From: Herbidospora sakaeratensis
GTDB taxonomy: Bacteria; Actinomycetota; Actinomycetes; Streptosporangiales; Streptosporangiaceae
Assembly: GCF_001570525.1 (NCBI RefSeq)
Contig: NZ_BBXC01000013.1
Coordinates: 124,001 to 188,000 of the forward strand
Reading direction: 5' to 3'
DNA: 64,000 nucleotides
Numbering within the stretch: the first letter of the stretch is position 1; each line of letters begins with the position of its first letter. This document shows, one piece after another, positions 35,905 through 43,647 of this stretch. The notes beneath the pieces are model-generated. The model was not told the DNA's origin and searched no databases. It was given only the letters and a program-made list of their open reading frames with translations. A program made the position numbers and the translations under genes.

Positions 35905-36978
35905 ATGATCTCTCCCTGGTTGCCCGCCGCCCTTGCTGGAGTCCTGCTGTCCACCGCTCCCGTCCATCCGCGGATCGAGGCGTTCCTTGACCGGACACTG
36001 CCGACCGGCCCCGGCGGCACCGTCGCGGTGGCCCGCCACGGCACGCTCGTGCACTGCGCCGGGTTCGGCCTGGCCGATCGCGAGGCCGGGACGCGGGCCG
36101 GATGCGACACCGCCTACGACGTCATGTCGATCACCAAGCAGTTCACCGCCGCCGCGATCATGAAGCTGCAGATGGCGGGCAAGCTGCGCACCACCGACCG
36201 GATCTCCGTCCACCTCGGCCGGGTGCCGGCCGACAAGCGGCTCATCACCGTGCGCCACCTGCTGACCCACACCTCGGGGCTGACCGACCTCGGCGACGAC
36301 TACGACCCGGTCTCCCGCGACACCATGGTGCGGCGTGCTCTGACGTCGCCCCTGCGGTCGGTGCCCGGAACGGAGTTCCACTACTCCAATGTGGGCTACA
36401 GCCTGCTGGCCGCCGTCGTCGAGAAGGCGTCCGGCCGGTCGTACGAACAGTTCCTGGCCGAGCGGCTGTTCGCCCCCGCCGGCATGACGAGCACCGGCTA
36501 CGTGTTGCCCCGCTGGGCGCCGGGCCAGATCGCGGTCGAGTACGACCGCGACGGCGAGAGACGGGGGCGGCCCACCGAGCACCCGTGGGCGGCCGACGGT
36601 CCCTACTGGTACCTGCGGGGCAACGGCGGCATGCTCTCCACCGCCCGTGACATGTACCGCTGGCACCGGGCGCTGGAGGGGGACACCATCCTGTCCCGGA
36701 AGGCCAAGGCGGAGATGTTCCGGGCGCGGGTGCTCGTCGACCGGACGGCGAAGCTCTACTACGCCTACGGCTGGGGCGTGTTCCCCCGCACCGAGTTCGG
36801 CCGGGTCGCCGAGCACGACGGCGGCAACGACTGGTCGTACGGCGACCTCGCCCGTTCCCTCGACAAGGGCGTGATGGTCTTCTGGATCACCAACCACGCC
36901 TACCGGCAGGGGAGGTGGAACCTGGAGGAACTCAACGGCGAACTCACGCCGGGGCTCCTCCGCGCGTCCCTGAAATGA
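35905..36978 (+). CDS. serine hydrolase, beta-lactamase/class C family, probably secreted
   Basis: This protein has 357 residues. A short signal peptide (MISPWLPAALAGVLLSTA) precedes the domain. Catalytic motifs are SITK (Ser and Lys of S-x-x-K), YSN in FHYSNVGYSLL (Y-x-N) and HDGGN (K/H-x-G box). It likely acts on a D-Ala peptide, an ester or a beta-lactam-like substrate outside the membrane. The short signal and the lack of a resistance context make plain penicillin resistance unlikely. It is divergent from the HTH-membrane gene. Confidence 0.88.
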   Translation: MISPWLPAALAGVLLSTAPVHPRIEAFLDRTLPTGPGGTVAVARHGTLVHCAGFGLADREAGTRAGCDTAYDVMSITKQFTAAAIMKLQMAGKLRTTDRISVHLGRVPADKRLITVRHLLTHTSGLTDLGDDYDPVSRDTMVRRALTSPLRSVPGTEFHYSNVGYSLLAAVVEKASGRSYEQFLAERLFAPAGMTSTGYVLPRWAPGQIAVEYDRDGERRGRPTEHPWAADGPYWYLRGNGGMLSTARDMYRWHRALEGDTILSRKAKAEMFRARVLVDRTAKLYYAYGWGVFPRTEFGRVAEHDGGNDWSYGDLARSLDKGVMVFWITNHAYRQGRWNLEELNGELTPGLLRASLK

Positions 36979-36981
36979 GGG

Positions 36982-37431
36982 TCAGCCGACGCCGATCCGC
37001 TGGAGTTCGGGCTCGATCAGGGCCACGACGCGGTCCTGGTCGCGGCCGTAGGGCTGCCCGGTGTACTTCAGGGCCAGCCGGTCGATGATCTCCCACCCCG
37101 CCTCGCCGTCGACCCACCCGACGACGCGGCCCCGGATCACGACGGGCTCGAACGGGTTGTCGGCGGGCGCGATCGAGATCGCGAGCCGGGGGTCGCGGCG
37201 CAGGTTGCGCGCCTTGCGCACCTCCGGGCCGGTGAAGACGACGACGTGGTCGCCGTGGGTCCCGATGAAGACGGGCACGTTGTGCGGCGAGCCGTCGGGC
37301 AGGACCGTGGCGAGGTGGGCGATCGAGACGCCGTCGAGGACGCGGCGGACGTCGGGCTCGATCAGGTGGACGGGTCGGCGCGCCACCACCTCGTCGACCG
37401 GCACCGCGTGGGCCGTGATGACCTCGTTCAT
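36982..37431 (-). CDS. PPOX-class FMN/F420-binding protein
   Basis: This split-barrel flavin-binding protein of 149 residues has VSIAHLATVLPDGSPHNVPV, the LAISIAPADNPFEPVVIRG core and IIDRLALKYTGQPYG. Such proteins use F420 or FMN and act as small reductases. It is divergent from an HxlR regulator with paired inverted repeats between them. The AAAGGATG ribosome site fits the ATG at 37431. Confidence 0.87.
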   Translation of the reverse strand: MNEVITAHAVPVDEVVARRPVHLIEPDVRRVLDGVSIAHLATVLPDGSPHNVPVFIGTHGDHVVVFTGPEVRKARNLRRDPRLAISIAPADNPFEPVVIRGRVVGWVDGEAGWEIIDRLALKYTGQPYGRDQDRVVALIEPELQRIGVG

Positions 37432-37522
37432 CTGGCGACATCCTTTCGGGGTTCCTTGAGGAGACTCCGTAACCGTACCAACTTAAGTTCCTTCAGGGAA
37501 CCCCAAAGGCTAGAATGGGGGC
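37432..37522. promoter_or_regulatory. divergent promoter with two GTTCCTTnAG operator copies
   Basis: GTTCC-TTCAG-GGAAC (37487-37501) is an inverted repeat and has a relative, GTTCCTTGAGGAGAC (37451-37465), 36 bases away. The perfect palindrome AACTTAAGTT (37480-37489) overlaps the first. A -10 TAGAAT (37511-37516) ends six bases before the regulator ATG, so the regulator mRNA should be leaderless. A TACGGT box faces the PPOX gene. They are probable HxlR sites. Confidence 0.55.
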
Positions 37523-37972
37523 ATGCAACGCACCCAGTTCGGCGACATGGCCTGCTCCATCGCGCGCACCCTCGACGTCATCGGCGAACCCTGGTCGCCG
37601 CTGATCCTGCGCGACGTCTGGGTCGGCCTGAACCGGTTCGACCAGCTCCAGGCCGACCTCGGGATCTCCCGCAAGGTGCTGACCGAACGGCTCGGCCACC
37701 TCGTCGAGCAGGGCGTGCTCGAACGCCACCCCTACGACAACCGGCCACGCTACGAGTACCGCCTGACGGCCAAGGGCGCCGAGCTCGTCGACCTGCTCAT
37801 GGTCATGACCGCGTGGGGCGACCGGTGGCTCGCCGGCGAGGCGGGCCCGCCGGTGCTCTACCGCCACCACGCGTGCGGTGAGATCAGCGGCGTCGACCTG
37901 CGCTGCGCCCACTGCGGCGAGCCGATGCACGCCGGCGACGTCGAGCTCATGCCGGGGCCGGGCGCCCGGTGA
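37523..37972 (+). CDS. HxlR-family transcriptional regulator
   Basis: This protein has 149 residues with the HxlR pattern: CSIARTLDVIGEPWSPLILR, GISRKVLTERLGHLVEQGVL and YRLTAKGAELVDLLMVM. The C-terminus has CAHCGEPM and an earlier Cys (HHACGEI), so it may bind zinc. It is probably leaderless (see the upstream -10). It is divergent from the PPOX gene and likely represses it and itself. Confidence 0.9.
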   Translation: MQRTQFGDMACSIARTLDVIGEPWSPLILRDVWVGLNRFDQLQADLGISRKVLTERLGHLVEQGVLERHPYDNRPRYEYRLTAKGAELVDLLMVMTAWGDRWLAGEAGPPVLYRHHACGEISGVDLRCAHCGEPMHAGDVELMPGPGAR

Positions 37973-38609
37973 ACCGGGCGGCGGCGGCTCCGTCGAGGTG
38001 GCCGGGCGGCAGCCGCCGTCCGCAGACCACGAGCAGCAGGTCCTGGGCCCGGCCGGTCACCGTCGATCCCGTCCCGAGAGACCAGTCGAGGTCGGTGGCC
38101 CGCAGTCGCACGCCGCTGAGATCGGCGCCGAAGAAGGCGATGTTCCTCGGCGCCATGCCGGCGAAGACCATCGCGATCCGGTCGGGCGGCACGATCCGGC
38201 CCAGCCCGAGGGCCACGGTGATGTCGAGGCCGTGGATGACGTCGTGCGACAACGCGCCGGTCGCGCCGCCGCCGGGCGGCGTCCAGGGGTGGGCGAGGTT
38301 GGCCCGCAGGAGGGCCAGCAGGTCGGCGGCGCTCATCCGGCCCGCGTCGCGGCGGGCCAGCCGGTCGGCCATCGTGTTGAAGCTTCCCCGGGCTCTGACC
38401 AGTTCCACCAGCATCCGCCCGGCCGACTGCCGGAACGGCATCGTCGTGTGGGCCACCACCTCCCTGACCCGCCACCCCTCGCACAACGTCGGGGCGTCCC
38501 ACTGGTCGGGCCGGAGCGCGGCGAGGATCTCGGCCTGCTCGGCGCGCTCCGCGCGCACCGCCGCCCGTACGGTCTCATCGGTCGTCTTCGAATTCGTCAC
38601 ACCGGACAT
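37947..38609 (-). CDS. DinB/maleylpyruvate-isomerase-family mycothiol-dependent protein
   Basis: This protein has 220 residues from the ATG at 38609; an ATG at 38633 is an alternative. The MDMPI N-terminal motif is evident: LAALRPDQWDAPTLCEGWRV, REVVAHTTMP (metal His) and LSHDVIHGLDI (two His). Family members use mycothiol or act as S-transferases. The gene is divergent from the ECF sigma factor only 46 bases away, a pairing that suggests a shared promoter region. It overlaps the HxlR gene by 26 bases at the 3' end. Confidence 0.85.
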   Translation of the reverse strand: MSGVTNSKTTDETVRAAVRAERAEQAEILAALRPDQWDAPTLCEGWRVREVVAHTTMPFRQSAGRMLVELVRARGSFNTMADRLARRDAGRMSAADLLALLRANLAHPWTPPGGGATGALSHDVIHGLDITVALGLGRIVPPDRIAMVFAGMAPRNIAFFGADLSGVRLRATDLDWSLGTGSTVTGRAQDLLLVVCGRRLPPGHLDGAAAARFTGRPAPA

Positions 38610-38655
38610 ACGGACCGGAGGCCGGGAACTCATCGGTCGCCCGTAAGGTCGACGC

Positions 38656-39624
38656 ATGCTGGAACGTCTGGAGCGGCACCGGACCGAGCTCACCGGCTAC
38701 TGCTACCGGATGCTGGGGTCCGGCTTCGAGGCCGAGGACGCCGTGCAGGAGACCCTGGTCAAAGCCTGGCGGGCGGTCGAGAGCTACGACGAGCGGCGCG
38801 GTCCGCTGCGCGGGTGGCTCTACCGCATCGCCACCAACGTCTGCCTCGACATGCTGCGCAGCGCCCAGCGCCGGGCCCTCGCGATCGACCTCGGCCCGGC
38901 TTCGCAGGCGGGCGGTCCGCTGGGGCCGCCGATCGCCGACGAACGGTGGATCCACCCGATCCCCGACGCCCGCGCCCTCCCGGAGACCGGCGACCCCGGC
39001 GAGCTGGCGGTACGGCGTGAGACGATCCGCCTGGCGTTCGTCGCCGCCCTCCAGCACCTGCCGGCCCGCCAGCGCGCGGCGCTGATCCTCTGCGACGTCC
39101 TGTGCTGGACGGCCAAGGAGACCGCCGACCTGCTCGACACCACCGTGGCCTCGGTCAACAGCGCCCTGCAACGGGCCCGCGCGACCCTCAGGACCAAGGC
39201 CCCGGACGAGGCCCGGCCCGACGACGCCGCCCGGCGGGACCTGCTCGACCGCTACTGCGCCGCGTTCGAACGCCACGACGTCGACACGCTGGTGTCCCTG
39301 CTGCACGAGGACGTCACGATGTCGATGCCGCCGTTCGCCTGGTGGCTGCGCGGCCGCGACCAGGTCCGCCTGGCCCTGTCCGACCCGGCGGCGTCGTGCG
39401 CGGGGGCCCGGTTGTGGCCGGCGGGGGCGAACGGGTCAGCCGCCTTCTGGCAGACCCGCCCGGACGCCGACGGCGTCCATCACCCGTTCGCCCTGGTCGT
39501 GCTGGAGGCGGCCGACGGGGCGATCACCGACATCGTCACCTTCCTCGGCGCCGACCGGCTGCTTCCGCTGTTCTTCACCGATGGTTCCTGGCCAGGCCGG
39601 CAGGGGTGTCACGGGCGCCGGTGA
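38656..39624 (+). CDS. ECF sigma factor with C-terminal SnoaL-like domain (SigG/SigJ type)
   Basis: This protein has 322 residues. Region 2 is LTGYCYRMLGSGFEAEDAVQ with WLYRIATNVCLDMLRSAQRR. Region 4 is LPARQRAALILCDVLCWTAK with VASVNSALQRARATLR. Residues about 200-310 form an NTF2-like domain (LLDRYCAAFERHDVDTLVSL, MPPFAWWLRGRDQVRLAL), as in ECF41/ECF56-type sigma factors, where it modulates activity in place of an anti-sigma factor. The target genes are unknown; the DinB-like gene next door is a candidate. It overlaps the convergent reductase gene by 50 bases. Confidence 0.92.
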   Translation: MLERLERHRTELTGYCYRMLGSGFEAEDAVQETLVKAWRAVESYDERRGPLRGWLYRIATNVCLDMLRSAQRRALAIDLGPASQAGGPLGPPIADERWIHPIPDARALPETGDPGELAVRRETIRLAFVAALQHLPARQRAALILCDVLCWTAKETADLLDTTVASVNSALQRARATLRTKAPDEARPDDAARRDLLDRYCAAFERHDVDTLVSLLHEDVTMSMPPFAWWLRGRDQVRLALSDPAASCAGARLWPAGANGSAAFWQTRPDADGVHHPFALVVLEAADGAITDIVTFLGADRLLPLFFTDGSWPGRQGCHGRR

Positions 39625-40543
39625 CCGATCCGGCCGGGACGGCCTCGCCGAGCTCCGTCAGCTCGGCGGCGGTGAGGGCGAGGTCCATCGCCGCCGCGTT
39701 CTCCTCCAGGTAGCGCCGCCGCTTGGTGCCGGGGATGGCGACCGCGCCCTGGGCGGCGACCCAGGCCAGTGAGATCTGCGCGGGCGTCGCGCCCCGGGCG
39801 GCCGCGACGGCGGCGACCCGGTCGACCAGGTGCCGGTTGGCGGTCATGTTCTCCGGGGTGAACCAGGGCAGGGTGCGGCGGGCGTCGTCGGCGTCGAGAT
39901 CGTCGACCTTGGCGATCGCGCCGCTCAGCAGGCCGCGGCCGATGGGGGAGAAGGCCACCAGGCCGATGCCCAGCTCGTCCAGGACCTTCTTCACGCCGTT
40001 GTGCAGCACGTCGGGGGCGAACAGCGACAACTCCGACTGCACCGCCGCGATGGGGTGGGTCGCGTGGGCCCGGCGGATGGTGGCCGGCGCGGCCTCCGAC
40101 AGGCCCAGGTGGCGCACCTTCCCGGCCGTGACCAGCTCGGCCATCGCGCCGACGGTCTCCTCGATGGGCACGTCGGGGTCGACGCGGTGCAGATAGTAGA
40201 GGTCGATCACGTCGACCTCCAGGTGCCGCAGGGAACGTTCCACCGCGCGGCACACGTGGGCGGGGCTGCCGTCCATGACCGCGCCGTTCTCGAAGTCGAG
40301 GGCGAACTTGGTGGCGATGGTGATCTCGTCGCGGCGCGCCCCCAGCGCCCTGGCGATCAGCTTCTCGTTCTCGTAGGGGCCGTACGCCTCGGCGGTGTCG
40401 ATGTGGGTGACCCCGAGGTCGACGGCCCGGTTGAGGGTGGCGATGGCCTCGGCCTCGTCGCGGGCGCCGTAGAAGGCGCTCATGCCCATGGCCCCGAGGC
40501 CCTGGCGGGAGACGCGGAGTGCGCCGAGACTGACGTCGTTCAT
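39575..40543 (-). CDS. aldo/keto reductase
   Basis: This NADPH-dependent TIM-barrel reductase has 322 residues. The catalytic tetrad is visible as Asp and Tyr in HIDTAEAYGPYENEKLI, Lys in IATKFAL and His in YYLHRVDP. The C-terminal cofactor site is VAIPGTKRRRYLEEN. It resembles the YakC/IolS group acting on aldehydes. The ATG overlaps the stop of the MerR gene (ATGA), so both are co-expressed and probably induced by an electrophile sensed by MerR. Confidence 0.93.
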   Translation of the reverse strand: MNDVSLGALRVSRQGLGAMGMSAFYGARDEAEAIATLNRAVDLGVTHIDTAEAYGPYENEKLIARALGARRDEITIATKFALDFENGAVMDGSPAHVCRAVERSLRHLEVDVIDLYYLHRVDPDVPIEETVGAMAELVTAGKVRHLGLSEAAPATIRRAHATHPIAAVQSELSLFAPDVLHNGVKKVLDELGIGLVAFSPIGRGLLSGAIAKVDDLDADDARRTLPWFTPENMTANRHLVDRVAAVAAARGATPAQISLAWVAAQGAVAIPGTKRRRYLEENAAAMDLALTAAELTELGEAVPAGSVTGARDTPAGLARNHR

Positions 40544-40944
40544 GTGGTGACTGCCTCGTATCTGGAGATCTTCGCTTCGATGGCGCGCAGGTGGCGCTGG
40601 GTGCGCCGGACCTCGGCGAGCACGCGTTCCCGGTGCCGGGTCAGCAGCTCCAGGCGCTCCTTCTCGGTGCCCTCACGGCGGCACAGCTCGGCCATGAGCC
40701 GGATGTCGGCGATGGACATGCCGGTCTCGCGGAGCATGACCAGGCCGCCGATCCAGGCCAGATCACCCTCGCGGTACCGTCGGCGGCCGCCGGCGTCGCG
40801 GGGCGTGGGATCCAGGAGCAGCCCTTCGCGCTCGTAGTAGCGCAGGGCCTCGACGCCGATCCCGGTCGCCCGGGACACCTCGGTGATCGACAGGCCCTGG
40901 GGCGGCACCTCCACGGTGACCTCGGGAAGCAGAACCTCGCTCAT
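40540..40944 (-). CDS. MerR-family regulator
   Basis: This protein has 134 residues. The winged helix is GLSITEVSRATGIGVEALRY with YEREGLLLDPTPRDAGGRRR, followed by the dimerisation coiled coil (EKERLELLTRHRERVLAEVR). It has no conserved metal cysteines, so it is not a metal sensor. I chose the ATG at 40944 because a longer frame runs into the operator. It forms a two-gene operon with the aldo/keto reductase. Confidence 0.9.
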   Translation of the reverse strand: MSEVLLPEVTVEVPPQGLSITEVSRATGIGVEALRYYEREGLLLDPTPRDAGGRRRYREGDLAWIGGLVMLRETGMSIADIRLMAELCRREGTEKERLELLTRHRERVLAEVRRTQRHLRAIEAKISRYEAVTT

Positions 40945-40958
40945 GCGTCCACAGTGCC

Positions 40959-40982
40959 ACCTGTAGCGCACTACAGGTCAAA
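40959..40982 (-). promoter_or_regulatory. MerR operator and -35 box
   Basis: The perfect inverted repeat ACCTGTAG-CGCA-CTACAGGT (40959-40978) is typical of MerR sites, which lie between widely spaced -35 and -10 boxes. On the minus strand a -35 TTGACC (40977-40982) overlaps its upstream arm. The -10 is poor, as expected for a MerR-activated promoter. The start codon is 15 bases away. Confidence 0.65.
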
Positions 40983-41000
40983 CGGGCATCCCCGGCCTGA

Positions 41001-41366
41001 TCAGAGCCAGATCGTGGCGAGCCAGACCTCGGCCGCCGCGAGCACGATCAGGGTGACGTTCAGCCCGGTCTCCTTGACCTCGCCACGCGACAGGTGCAGC
41101 CCGGTGGCCAGCACCTGGAGCACCGTGAACCCGGCCGCGGCGGCCAGCGCCAGGCCGGGCAGGATCCCGGTGACCGGGGGAAGGACGAGCCCGGCCGCCC
41201 CCAGCACCTCCAGGGCGCCGATCGTCCGGACCATCGGCATCGGGACGGTGTCGACCCAGCCCATCATGGGCTGGAGCCGCTCCTTGCTCTGGACGATCTT
41301 CTTGCCCCCGGCGTAGAGGTAGAACAGGCCCAGCAGGGCGGCGATGATCCAATAGGCCACGGTCAT
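41001..41366 (-). CDS. DoxX-family membrane protein
   Basis: This protein has 121 residues with four hydrophobic helices (MTVAYWIIAALLGLFYLYAG, LEVLGAAGLVLPPV, LALAAAAGFTVLQVLATGLH, LNVTLIVLAAAEVWLATIWL) and the GGKKIVQSKERLQPM loop typical of the DoxX-like family. Starts at 41375 and 41411 are also possible. It is divergent from an HxlR regulator, a frequent pairing in actinomycetes, where such proteins respond to oxidative or disulfide stress. The exact function is unknown. Confidence 0.82.
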   Translation of the reverse strand: MTVAYWIIAALLGLFYLYAGGKKIVQSKERLQPMMGWVDTVPMPMVRTIGALEVLGAAGLVLPPVTGILPGLALAAAAGFTVLQVLATGLHLSRGEVKETGLNVTLIVLAAAEVWLATIWL

Positions 41367-41438
41367 GGCGCCCATGATGGGGGACCGCCGGATGCCGTAC
41401 AAAAGGAACATCAGTGTGCGTGGTAACCGGGAGTCGCC

Positions 41439-41816
41439 GTGTCACAGAACGAGAAGACCTGTCTGATCAGGGGAGACGCCGGCCGGACGGTCCGCGCCAT
41501 CCTCGACCGCATCGGCAGCAGGTGGACCCTGCTGATCGTCGCGACCCTGCACGGGCGGCGGCTGCGGTTCACCGAGTTGCAGCAGCACATCCCCGGCGTC
41601 TCGCAGCGCATGTTGTCGCTCAGCCTGCGCCGGCTGGAACGCGACGGGCTCGTCTCGCGCACCGCCCACGCCGAGGTGCCGCCCCGGGTGGAGTACGAGC
41701 TCACGCCGATGGGCCAGACCCTGATCGCCCCGGCGATCACCCTCGCCGAGTGGGCGGCGGAGCACAATCCCGCCATCGAACGCAGCCAGGCGGCCTACGA
41801 CACCCGCGAGGACTGA
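41439..41816 (+). CDS. HxlR-family transcriptional regulator
   Basis: This protein has 125 residues (VRAILDRIGSRWTLLIVATL, VSQRMLSLSLRRLERDGLV, YELTPMGQTLIAPAITLAEW). A Cys near the N-terminus (EKTCLIRGDAG) matches the redox Cys position of the family. The start is the GTG at 41439. It is divergent from the DoxX gene 72 bases away and likely controls it. Confidence 0.9.
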   Translation: MSQNEKTCLIRGDAGRTVRAILDRIGSRWTLLIVATLHGRRLRFTELQQHIPGVSQRMLSLSLRRLERDGLVSRTAHAEVPPRVEYELTPMGQTLIAPAITLAEWAAEHNPAIERSQAAYDTRED

Positions 41817-41849
41817 CCGTTTCGGGCCTGCTCCGTCCGCGGACGCCGG

Positions 41850-43547
41850 TCAGAGCGGCGGATACGCGTTCCGGACGAGCGTCCCGAAGTAGGACGGCCA
41901 GAAGACGCCGTAGGCCGGACCGCCCGGCGTCGCTCCCGACGGCCGGTACGAGCCCATCGGCGGGGCGAACGTGGGGTCGCACCACCGGTTGACGCCGTCG
42001 CTCGCGCCGTCCGACTCGCCGGGCGGCCGGGCCCAGATGAAGGCGTCGACCCCGGCTCTGGGCGCGGCGGCGGGGCGTTCGCCGATGCCCGCGTTGAGCT
42101 GGTTGCACCAGTTGTAGCGGTTGACGCGCCGGTCGAGCCGCGACTGGTCGACGTAGGTGTTGACGTCGGTGGAGACGCTGACGGCGGTCGGCCGGGCGGT
42201 GCCGCCCCAGCCGTTGCGCGAGGTGTCGATCAGCATGCCGATGTCCGCCGGGAGGCCCGCCGCGATGAAGGCGGTGCGCAGGTGGCGCGTGTAGTGGTCC
42301 TCGTCGATGTGCGGGTTCCAGTCGACCCACCGGCTCCAGAGCAGCGGCTGCCCGGCGACCAGCTTCCCGGTGTCCGGGAGGAAGACCTCGTCCACCGGGA
42401 CGTAGTTGGCGACGTTGGTGACGAACCCGTGCACCCCCGGCGTGCCCTCGACGACCTCGGCGAGCACGTCGACCAGCGGCCCGGAGACCTCGGTCCAGCC
42501 GGCCACCGACGACCGGCCGGCGTCGAGGTAGACGTACACGTTGGGGACCAGGCCGAGGGTCGTGACGGCCTGCTTCAGACCTGCGACGTACAGGCCCGAC
42601 GTGCGCGCCTCCACGCACTGGGTCTCCTGCGGCCAGCTGACCATGCTGCCGACGGTCTCCGGCTCGACGAGCGTGACGATCCTGAGCTGGGCGTAGCGCG
42701 GGTCGGCCAGGATGGCCGCGATGGGGTCGAGGAACTGGTTCCTGTACGCCGTCACGCCGTCGGCGCTCAGGGGGAACTCCGCCGTGGGCCACCACGACGA
42801 ACACTCCTTGCCCGGCAGGTCGCTCAGCACGAGCGTCACGACGACGGGGTCGTCGTTCCCCTGCGACAACGCCTGGACGCGCGCCCGCTCCAGATGTTGC
42901 CGCAACCCCATGCCGCCCCTGATCGACCCGATCGCCGCCACGGAGTCGAGCCACAGGGCGGTCGGCTGGAACGCGACCTTCCGCATCGCGGCGCCGACCT
43001 CCCCGCCCGTGGCGGTGGCGGCGGCCTCGACGTTCGCGACGTACTCGGGGTTCAGGTAGCCGCGTGCGCCGAGGTAGGGATTGTCGACCCGCGACGGACT
43101 CGGGGAAGGACTCGGGCTCGGCGAAGGTGACGGGCTCGGACTCGGCGAGGGGCTCGGTGACGGCGGGCCGCCGCAGGTGGTGCCGTTCAGGGTGAAGCGC
43201 GTCGGCGCGGGGTTGGCGCCGGTCCAGCTGCCGTTGAAGCCGATGGTCACCGTCGCGCCCGGTGCGATCACCCGGTTGTGCGGCTCGTTCACCGCCTCGA
43301 CCCGCGCCCCCGACTGGCTCCACCGCGCCGACCAGCCGTGCGTGACCGTCTGCCCGGCGGTGAAGTCGAACCGCAACGTCCAGCCGGTGACCCGATCGCC
43401 GGTGTTCTTGATGGTGACGCCGGCGGTGAACCCGCCCGGCCACGAATTCGCCCCGTACGTCACCACGCATCCCGGAGCGGCCCACGCCACCCCCGGCAGC
43501 ACGACGAACACGAGCAGCACACCGACAAGCACGCGCAGGAGCCTCAT
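41850..43547 (-). CDS. secreted GH6-family glycoside hydrolase with N-terminal CBM2
   Basis: This protein has 565 residues. Signal peptide (MRLLRVLVGVLLVFVVLPG, cleavage near AWA), CBM2 (about 26-128; CVVTYGANSWPGGFTAGVTI, Trp-rich, Cys at both ends), Pro-Ser linker (about 129-154), then the GH6 barrel (PTALWLDSVAAIGSIRGGMG, VYVYLDAGRSSVAGW, FVTNVANY, MLIDTSRNGWGG). GH6 enzymes cut beta-1,4-glucan. At the places where I expect the two active-site Asp (DLPxRDC and EPDS/EIDS) this protein reads DLPGKEC and EPETV, so both carry Glu. Activity as a cellulase is therefore not certain. A minus-strand monooxygenase gene lies upstream. Confidence 0.88.
   Translation of the reverse strand: MRLLRVLVGVLLVFVVLPGVAWAAPGCVVTYGANSWPGGFTAGVTIKNTGDRVTGWTLRFDFTAGQTVTHGWSARWSQSGARVEAVNEPHNRVIAPGATVTIGFNGSWTGANPAPTRFTLNGTTCGGPPSPSPSPSPSPSPSPSPSPSPSPSRVDNPYLGARGYLNPEYVANVEAAATATGGEVGAAMRKVAFQPTALWLDSVAAIGSIRGGMGLRQHLERARVQALSQGNDDPVVVTLVLSDLPGKECSSWWPTAEFPLSADGVTAYRNQFLDPIAAILADPRYAQLRIVTLVEPETVGSMVSWPQETQCVEARTSGLYVAGLKQAVTTLGLVPNVYVYLDAGRSSVAGWTEVSGPLVDVLAEVVEGTPGVHGFVTNVANYVPVDEVFLPDTGKLVAGQPLLWSRWVDWNPHIDEDHYTRHLRTAFIAAGLPADIGMLIDTSRNGWGGTARPTAVSVSTDVNTYVDQSRLDRRVNRYNWCNQLNAGIGERPAAAPRAGVDAFIWARPPGESDGASDGVNRWCDPTFAPPMGSYRPSGATPGGPAYGVFWPSYFGTLVRNAYPPL
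43085..43168 (-). repeat. Pro-Ser linker-coding repeat in the GH6 gene
   Basis: This low-complexity 6-base repeat (minus strand CC-n-TC-n units) encodes alternating Pro-Ser between the CBM2 and catalytic domains. It varies in codon use and is a site for length change by slippage. Confidence 0.7.
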
Positions 43548-43647
43548 GGCATCCCCCAGGACGCGACGACCGACCCCCGAACGTCACCCCAGATGGCCCG
43601 CCCCCGGCAACCCGGCCCGGCGAATCCCCAGGTCGGCCCTGAACCTT

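Noticed and set aside
35905-36978. Antibiotic-resistance beta-lactamase
   Set aside because: The S-x-x-K, Y-S-N and H-D-G motifs fit the broad class C/esterase family, and no resistance context is present.
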